IMG/VR virus record: IMGVR_UViG_3300009509_000070
Coordinates: 1 to 33,513 of that record
Direction: 5' to 3' (one strand)
Source: a virus
DNA: 33,513 bases
The notes under the pieces are model-generated. The model was not told where the DNA came from. It made no database searches and worked only from the letters and a program-made list of their open reading frames with translations. Made by a program: the position numbers and the translations under genes. Shown in pieces: positions 29,334-33,513 of this stretch (its first letter is position 1; every line of letters begins with the position of its first letter).

Positions 29334-29907
29334 CCTTATCCACGCTGACCGGCATGATGACCCCGCAGATTCGCACAAAGGCCAAGGTCTTCGCGGTGAA
29401 ACGGAACCCATCCGTGCTATCGCCGCTCCAATCGAAGATCACGTGTTCGCACCCGAGCTTCTTGAGCCCGATCATGAGCTTGCCCATGAGCTCGGTGCTG
29501 AAACCAGTCCTCAACGCTTTTTGCTCGGCATACGCCTTGACGATGTCGTCGGTGGGAGGGAATCTGGCGTCGTCTTCGGGTACGATGGCGTTAATGAGCG
29601 TGATGCGATTTCCTTCCCGGTCGTTGTAGCTGATCGTCAGCTTGTCGAGATCGACATCGGCATTGGTGTTTGCTTTCGCATCTTGCGCGATCTTGCGGGC
29701 GACTCGTCCACGGACCAAGAACGATCGAGGAGGCTTCCAAGGGCCGAACACGGTTGCCGCTTCCCCTTGGACGCGAATCAGCAGCTTTCCGTCCGTAAAC
29801 TCGAAGTTGCCGTCCTCACGAACGTGAAGAACGTCCATGGTGAATCGGGCATCGGTCGATCGGTAGAGCACGGTCTTGAAGCGGCTGACCGGGATTGCGC
29901 ATTCCAT
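29323..29907 (-). CDS. Protein with sliding-clamp-like C-terminal pattern, 194 aa
   Basis: The start TAATG overlaps the previous gene by one base. Residues 85-194 resemble part of a DNA clamp: a strand-rich stretch DLDKLTISYND, an acidic Phe-Pro loop EDDARFPPTDDIV (about 111-123), a Phe-Ser-x-x-Leu helix (GFSTELMGKLMIGLKK), strands VIFDWSGDSTDGFRF, and an end (RICGVIMPVSV) like the MPMRL terminus of bacterial clamps. The length is about half of a bacterial beta clamp. If true it would serve the family A polymerase. The similarity is by eye and weak; it could be an unrelated beta-rich protein. Confidence 0.45.
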   Translation of the reverse strand: MECAIPVSRFKTVLYRSTDARFTMDVLHVREDGNFEFTDGKLLIRVQGEAATVFGPWKPPRSFLVRGRVARKIAQDAKANTNADVDLDKLTISYNDREGNRITLINAIVPEDDARFPPTDDIVKAYAEQKALRTGFSTELMGKLMIGLKKLGCEHVIFDWSGDSTDGFRFTAKTLAFVRICGVIMPVSVDKVDV

Positions 29908-30467
29908 TACCAGTCCTCGATGTTGGCGTCGTCCTCGATGAGATCCATGAGGTGCTTGACCCGGCTCCGAGTCTTCTTGGGTGCCGGGGGTTCGACGACA
30001 CTAGCAGCCGGGACTGACACGGGTTCACGGATTTTCTGGAGAATCGCCCCTGTGGGCTTGTCCTCAAGAGGGAATCCGACGTAGCGAGCGTAGTTGTACC
30101 CTTGCGGGTCGATGTAGAGGAAGCGTCCGTCTTCGGCAATCACCTCAACGACCTTGCGATAAGCCCCCTGCCGGAAAGTCAACATTTCCTCGCGCGTCCA
30201 CTTGTGCATGGGGACGCCCGAGCGCCACGGACCTTCGGTGGCAGTGGTATCGGTTCCGCCCTTTCCAGTGAGCCAGTCTCGATCCTGGAGAAGGTTTTGG
30301 ATGAAGTCCGCGAACTCGTCGTTCGTCAGGTGAACCGAGTCCGTCACCAAGGCTTTCTCGACACCATAATCCCACGGGTTGTTTAGTCCGCGCTGGTATT
30401 CGGTGATCGTGTTGAGCTTGTTGCGGTGCGGCCAGCGGGCCGCTACCAAATCAGCTTCGGTGATCAT
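29907..30467 (-). CDS. Hypothetical protein, 186 aa
   Basis: Start with AGGAAGGAA upstream; first gene of the leftward operon and carries the operator-like promoter. The N-terminal part is polar and aromatic (NKLNTITEYQRGLNNPWDYG); a central block has HKWTREEMLTFRQGAYRKVV, then strands FLYIDPQGYNYARYVG. The last 50 residues are Pro/Val-rich and acidic. No family was recognised. Confidence 0.75.
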   Translation of the reverse strand: MITEADLVAARWPHRNKLNTITEYQRGLNNPWDYGVEKALVTDSVHLTNDEFADFIQNLLQDRDWLTGKGGTDTTATEGPWRSGVPMHKWTREEMLTFRQGAYRKVVEVIAEDGRFLYIDPQGYNYARYVGFPLEDKPTGAILQKIREPVSVPAASVVEPPAPKKTRSRVKHLMDLIEDDANIEDW

Positions 30468-30488
30468 GGATTCCTTCCTGTGTGTCCC

Positions 30489-30517
30489 AATGTAGCACCC
30501 GGTTGCTTAATGGTCAA
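30489..30517 (-). promoter_or_regulatory. Leftward promoter with operator-like spacer (site C)
   Basis: On the minus strand TTGACC (30517-30512), 17-base spacer, TACATT (30494-30489). The 18-base TAAGCAACCGGGTGCTAC (30509-30492) fills most of the spacer and the -10 start, identical to site B at 16137-16154. It is divergent from the rightward promoter at 30532-30560. Confidence 0.7.
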
Positions 30518-30531
30518 TAGGGAAAATGGGC

Positions 30532-30560
30532 TTGACCACTAATACGCCGAGAGGTAAACT
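30532..30560 (+). promoter_or_regulatory. Rightward promoter of the 30582 operon
   Basis: TTGACC (30532-30537), 17-base spacer, TAAACT (30555-30560). The leader carries CACAGGAAGGAC before the ATG. The -35 lies only 15 bases from the divergent -35, so regulator binding at site C could affect both promoters. Confidence 0.68.
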
Positions 30561-30581
30561 TGGGGCACAGGAAGGACGAAC

Positions 30582-30902
30582 ATGCAGACGCGAATCACCA
30601 GGGAGCAGGTCGAAGAGGCTTTCAAGCGGGACAACCTGCAGATCGACGAACGGTTCTCGGAGTGCGGATTCCTCTACTTCAAAGGAGGGCGCATCTTCTG
30701 GTCGGTCGACAAGCACAAGTACGACGACCCCGAGGATGAGACGATCGACAGGGCGTGCGGAGTGTGCCGGGACGCGATCTCGATCAGCCCGTCTTGGGGC
30801 TTCCCTCAGGACGCGCTGCTCAAGCGGATCATGGGGGCGCTCAAGCTCTACGTTCTCTACGCTCGTCAGCAACGACAGGAAGCCAGTGCCCCGGAAACCT
30901 AA
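30582..30902 (+). CDS. Hypothetical protein, 106 aa
   Basis: ATG with AGGAAGGAC upstream. The protein has an N-terminal helix (EQVEEAFKRDNLQIDERF), aromatic strands (FLYFKGGRIFWSVD) and a C-terminal helix (ALLKRIMGALKLYVLYARQQ). CGVC at about residues 59-62 is present but isolated. First gene of the last rightward operon. Not assigned. Confidence 0.72.
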   Translation: MQTRITREQVEEAFKRDNLQIDERFSECGFLYFKGGRIFWSVDKHKYDDPEDETIDRACGVCRDAISISPSWGFPQDALLKRIMGALKLYVLYARQQRQEASAPET

Positions 30903-31128
30903 CCTACTGCTCGGCGAACTGATCCAGTGGCATCTTCCACACTGTCGGTATGACCAGTGTCCGAAGTGCTTCGGACGGAACATGAAGTTCCTGGCCAAAC
31001 GAGACCGTGTTTGCGAGGATTGCGGGCAACGTCTCGTCTTGCCAGTGACCACGACGAAGTGGTTTCAGATCAAGACGGCTGCCAGCAGGATGAAGCCGAA
31101 AGTCAGTGGGACGCCAACGAAAACCTGA
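30886..31128 (+). CDS. Small zinc-ribbon protein, 80 aa
   Basis: GTG inside the last 17 bases of the previous gene with AGGAAG just upstream. Cys25/Cys28 (CPKC) and Cys43/Cys46 (CEDC) form a ribbon; Cys20 is extra. The C-terminus is Lys/Thr-rich. The gene overlaps the next one by 23 bases. Small nucleic-acid-type zinc protein of unknown role. Confidence 0.75.
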   Translation: MPRKPNLLLGELIQWHLPHCRYDQCPKCFGRNMKFLAKRDRVCEDCGQRLVLPVTTTKWFQIKTAASRMKPKVSGTPTKT

Positions 31129-31429
31129 AGCTGACTACGCTCCGATCTACTGCCCGGGATGCGGGAAGGAGATCTACCAGCTAGTCAGCTTGCAGATCAA
31201 ATGCCCGGTCGGATGGCGGAACCTGAGCAAGGCCGGAATCCGGTCCCCCAAAGTCCAAGTCCAAGCTGCATTCTGGGATGAGGCCACGTGGTTCTGTGAT
31301 TGCGGACTCGTGCTCGAGTTTGCAGAGAGCAGACGAAAAGCCCAGTTGAAGGGAGCGATTCGTCGGCGCCCCTCGGTAAAATGGGGTCCGCGAATTCGAC
31401 ACACGAAATTCGCGTCCGAGGAGAAGTGA
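31106..31429 (+). CDS. Cys-rich protein, 107 aa
   Basis: GTG start in overlap with the previous gene; ribosome site is weak. Cys16/Cys19 (CPGC), Cys33 and Cys64/Cys66 (CDCG) suggest a metal site. The C-terminal half is basic (AESRRKAQLKGAIRRRPS). It ends with GTGA, coupling to the Dam gene. Function not known. Confidence 0.72.
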   Translation: MGRQRKPEADYAPIYCPGCGKEIYQLVSLQIKCPVGWRNLSKAGIRSPKVQVQAAFWDEATWFCDCGLVLEFAESRRKAQLKGAIRRRPSVKWGPRIRHTKFASEEK

Positions 31430-32025
31430 CTTTCCAAGACGAAAAGACCGCCAAGGCAGATACCAATTGGTCCGATAAGACCTGCGAGAGCACTCAGTGG
31501 TATACGCCGGAAGAGATTCTGGCCCCTACTCGGGCACTGTTCGGGGGCAGAATTCCGCTTGACCCTGCAACACGCGCCGACAATCCCATAGGGGCATTGC
31601 GCTTCTTCACCCCAATCCAGGACGGGCTTCGACAAAGCTGGGAAGGGGATGGCTTCTTTATCAATCCGCCCTACGGGAAGAACTTCAAGGTATGGACCAA
31701 GAAGATCCGGGTGGAGGTGGAGAAGGGAACAAAGGGGATTGGACTTCTTCCGTGTGGTGCGCGCTTCAGTACTCGGTACTGGCAGCGGGACATTCTGAAC
31801 GACCAACTCACGGCGATCTGCTTTGTGAAAGGGCGAGTCCCCTTCTTGCGTCCAGACGGAACGAAAGCCACACAGAACAACTACGACTCGGCGATCTACG
31901 GGTGGAACATCGATCCTGACTGGTTCGGCGCGGTTTACGGAATCGTTGGCTCGTGCTTCGCCATGCGGAAGGTGAGTTGTGTCGAAGACCAAGTTGAAGA
32001 CCGAGAAGCCTCGCTGGAAGCATGA
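31426..32025 (+). CDS. DNA N6-adenine methyltransferase (Dam family), 199 aa
   Basis: Matches phage Dam-type methyltransferases: WYTPEEI (25-31), LFGGRIPLDPATRADNP (38-54), and the catalytic NPPY (80-83) in FFINPPYGK, with GIGLLPCGARFS as a following strand. GTG 31426 is used because of the GTGA overlap; ATG 31381 in the same frame is possible. Methylates adenine in the phage's own DNA, probably as protection against host restriction. It is the second candidate DNA methyltransferase in the window. It overlaps the next gene by 47 bases. Confidence 0.85.
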   Translation: MTFQDEKTAKADTNWSDKTCESTQWYTPEEILAPTRALFGGRIPLDPATRADNPIGALRFFTPIQDGLRQSWEGDGFFINPPYGKNFKVWTKKIRVEVEKGTKGIGLLPCGARFSTRYWQRDILNDQLTAICFVKGRVPFLRPDGTKATQNNYDSAIYGWNIDPDWFGAVYGIVGSCFAMRKVSCVEDQVEDREASLEA

Positions 32026-32290
32026 CTGCGAGGACTGCTTCTTCTTGGGGCGTCTCGAACATTCGTGCGGTACCACTGGTCCGTGCGATCTCTACGTCTG
32101 CACGAAGGCACTTCCCTGGCCCACGGTGATCGCTCGGTACAGCAGCGACGGGCCCGATTACGCATCTGGCATGCTCTTCGCCAAGAGTGGCGAAATTCCC
32201 GAACTCACTGAGGCTCTCAAGCGGGCAGTCGAAATGGGTATCCTTACCTCGGAAGGAAGGGTGCCCAATGATCTTGGTGCTGTCGATTGA
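31979..32290 (+). CDS. Small Cys-rich protein, 103 aa
   Basis: GTG with GGAAGGTGAG upstream. Five Cys in the first 41 residues (17, 20, 30, 36, 41; HDCEDCFF, SCGTTGPCDLYVC) suggest a metal site. The rest is helical (ELTEALKRAVEMGIL). It overlaps Dam by 47 bases and the patatin gene by 23. Not assigned. Confidence 0.7.
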   Translation: MSKTKLKTEKPRWKHDCEDCFFLGRLEHSCGTTGPCDLYVCTKALPWPTVIARYSSDGPDYASGMLFAKSGEIPELTEALKRAVEMGILTSEGRVPNDLGAVD

Positions 32291-33173
32291 TGGCGGTGGT
32301 GTTCGGGGGGTTCTGACTGCGAAGCTGCTCGAGCGTATCGAAGCCGAGCGCCCCTTCTTGCGCCAAGTGGACGTATTCGCTGGGACTTCCGTGGGTGGGG
32401 TGCTGGCGCTCGCGCTAGCATGTGGCGAAAAACCAGACCGAATCATTCGGCTCTTCCAAGAGAAGGCGACGAAGATTTTCGGTAAGCGCGACTGGCTCGA
32501 TTCGGTATCGAAGCTGGATGAGCTCGTGCGCGCGGACTTCGACAATGTGGAGCTCAAGGCTGCTCTTCAAGAGATCTTCGGTGAGCGTTCGTTGAAGAGC
32601 GTTCCCAAGAACGTGCTGATCCCGACTTTCGATCTCGACAATGAGGGCGAGGGCGGGCTTCGGTTCTGGAAGCCGAAGTTCTTGCACAACTTCATGACCC
32701 CCGGAAACGACGGCGCGGTCAAGATCGTGGATGCATGCCTGCGCACCGGCGCAGCGCCTACGTACTTCCCGACCTACCAGGGCTACGTGGATGGCGGCGT
32801 CGTCTGCAACACGCCCTCGATGGCAGCTATCGCCAAGGTCTGCAAGGCGGGTTTCCGACTCGAGGATATCTACCTGTTCAGCATTGGGACGGGCTTCAAT
32901 CCCCAGTACATCGAGGGGGATCGTCTTGATTGGGGCTTCAAGCAGTGGCTCGACTACCTGCTTGCAATGCTCTTCGAGGGAATGGCCGGTGTCCCTGATT
33001 ACCAAGCCACACAACTCCTCGGTTCGCGGTACCACCGCATCGATGTCCCTCTCAACGAGGTGATCGCTCTGGATGCCGCGGATCGGATCGACGACCTCCT
33101 GCAGATCGGCGAGCTCGCGTCCATCGATGCCACGGTCACGTGGCTGCAGAAGGAGGTGCCGGTACTATCCTGA
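32268..33173 (+). CDS. Patatin-like phospholipase, 301 aa
   Basis: ATG with GGAAGGAAGGG upstream. The oxyanion hole DGGGVRG (8-14), the nucleophile Ser41 in GTSVG (39-43), and the Asp175-Gly-Gly of the dyad (GYVDGGVV) are all present, so the enzyme should be active as a lipid acyl hydrolase. There is no signal peptide or membrane helix, so it acts in the cytoplasm. Size and layout fit single-domain patatin proteins. It is the last gene of the operon with Dam. The lipid target and the benefit to the phage are unknown; see findings. Confidence 0.9.
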   Translation: MILVLSIDGGGVRGVLTAKLLERIEAERPFLRQVDVFAGTSVGGVLALALACGEKPDRIIRLFQEKATKIFGKRDWLDSVSKLDELVRADFDNVELKAALQEIFGERSLKSVPKNVLIPTFDLDNEGEGGLRFWKPKFLHNFMTPGNDGAVKIVDACLRTGAAPTYFPTYQGYVDGGVVCNTPSMAAIAKVCKAGFRLEDIYLFSIGTGFNPQYIEGDRLDWGFKQWLDYLLAMLFEGMAGVPDYQATQLLGSRYHRIDVPLNEVIALDAADRIDDLLQIGELASIDATVTWLQKEVPVLS

Positions 33174-33513
33174 TGTCGACCGCGTCCCCCTTGGAGTCCA
33201 GGAACCGGCGGTAGGTAATCAGGAGAGAGTTCCGGTAGATGCGCTGGAGCTTCTCGGTTTCGAAGGAAGGAGTAGTCTCGAGCACGGCACCAACCAGGAG
33301 CGTGAGCCGATCGTCCTCAATCATTTGGTGGCAGGAGGCGCAGACCGGCCACCACTGCTCGCGGAATACCTTGAGGAGCTTGACCCCCGTCTTGCGGGGT
33401 TTGCCGACTTTGCGCGGCATGTCGACGAAAGCTTCGAACTCCTCGATCCAGTAGGCTTTCACTATCGAATCAGAGAGACAGAAGCGACAGTAGGCGTCGT
33501 CCTGTTCGATCTC
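33136..33513 (-). CDS. CxxC/CxxCH protein, cut by window end
   Basis: The leftward frame is open to the window end; 125 residues are visible and the true start lies outside, so GTG 33462 is not reliable as a start. Cys9/Cys12 (AYCRFC in visible numbering) and Cys58/Cys61-His62 (WWPVCASCHQMI) resemble the zinc-holding ends of HNH-type proteins, but the central HNH residues are not clear. It overlaps the patatin gene end by 38 bases. Possible HNH-like nuclease or zinc protein. Confidence 0.6.
   Translation of the reverse strand, partial: EIEQDDAYCRFCLSDSIVKAYWIEEFEAFVDMPRKVGKPRKTGVKLLKVFREQWWPVCASCHQMIEDDRLTLLVGAVLETTPSFETEKLQRIYRNSLLITYRRFLDSKGDAVDIRIVPAPPSAAT

Noticed and set aside
28822-30084. 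Rightward frame of 420 codons across three leftward genes
   Set aside because: The leftward genes have ribosome sites, promoters and coupled starts; this frame crosses them all and has shadow-like composition.
32268-33173. Complete CBASS defence operon because of the patatin gene
   Set aside because: No nucleotidyltransferase, Cap2/Cap3 or sensor gene is seen beside it; only the lipase is present.
33136-33462. Full-length gene starting at GTG 33462
   Set aside because: The frame stays open to the window end with further Cys residues upstream, so the true start is outside.

Overview
The window is a stretch of a tailed double-stranded DNA phage genome (Caudoviricetes, HK97-fold capsid), or a prophage very like one. 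Reasons: a portal, prohead protease/scaffold and major capsid cassette; phage-type replication and recombination genes (family A DNA polymerase, UvsW-like helicase, RecA-like recombinase, RuvC-like and PD-(D/E)XK nucleases); nucleotide salvage kinases; and dozens of small, tightly overlapping genes. The DNA is GC-rich with strong codon bias, many GTG starts and frequent 4-base stop/start overlaps, which suggests a high-GC bacterial host. The host cannot be named from the sequence. No integrase, terminase, lysin or tail tube gene was found, so these either lie outside the window or are absent.

Layout. Positions 1-870 hold the end of a virion-associated gene and two small proteins, followed by a converging receiver-like gene. 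A roughly 780-base region without convincing genes follows (1226-2006). Positions 2007-8921 form the head module: two small proteins, portal, protease with a probable nested scaffold, major capsid protein with an inserted domain, and one small protein, closed by hairpin terminators. At 8995-9791 two leftward genes (a deoxyribosyltransferase-like protein and a winged-helix protein) leave a divergent promoter region (9831-9900). Rightward from 9952 to 28611 runs the early/middle region: thymidine kinase, DNA polymerase, helicase, DUF932, deoxynucleoside kinase, dNMP kinase, RecA-like protein, two PD-(D/E)XK nucleases, RuvC-like resolvase, HTH proteins, zinc-ribbon proteins and a DPPY methyltransferase. 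At 28598-30467 four genes run leftward. From 30582 rightward come small zinc proteins, a Dam-type methyltransferase and a patatin-like phospholipase. A leftward CxxC/CxxCH protein is cut by the window end.

Regulation can be read unusually well. Ten promoters share a sigma70-like architecture (TTGACN, 17-base spacer, usually TAAACT). Two of them carry the same 18-base sequence TAAGCAACCGGGTGCTAC in the spacer and first half of the -10. Its 12-base core is a near-palindrome, and a third copy sits just before the portal start. This looks like a phage operator set.

The most distinctive biology is a recurring Cys-rich theme. The polymerase, the RecA-like protein and the Cas4-like nuclease each carry CxxC-rich insertions inside otherwise standard catalytic folds, and about a dozen small genes encode zinc-ribbon, SWIM or similar motifs. 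The other striking gene is a soluble patatin-like phospholipase with an intact Ser/Asp dyad, placed next to a Dam methyltransferase.
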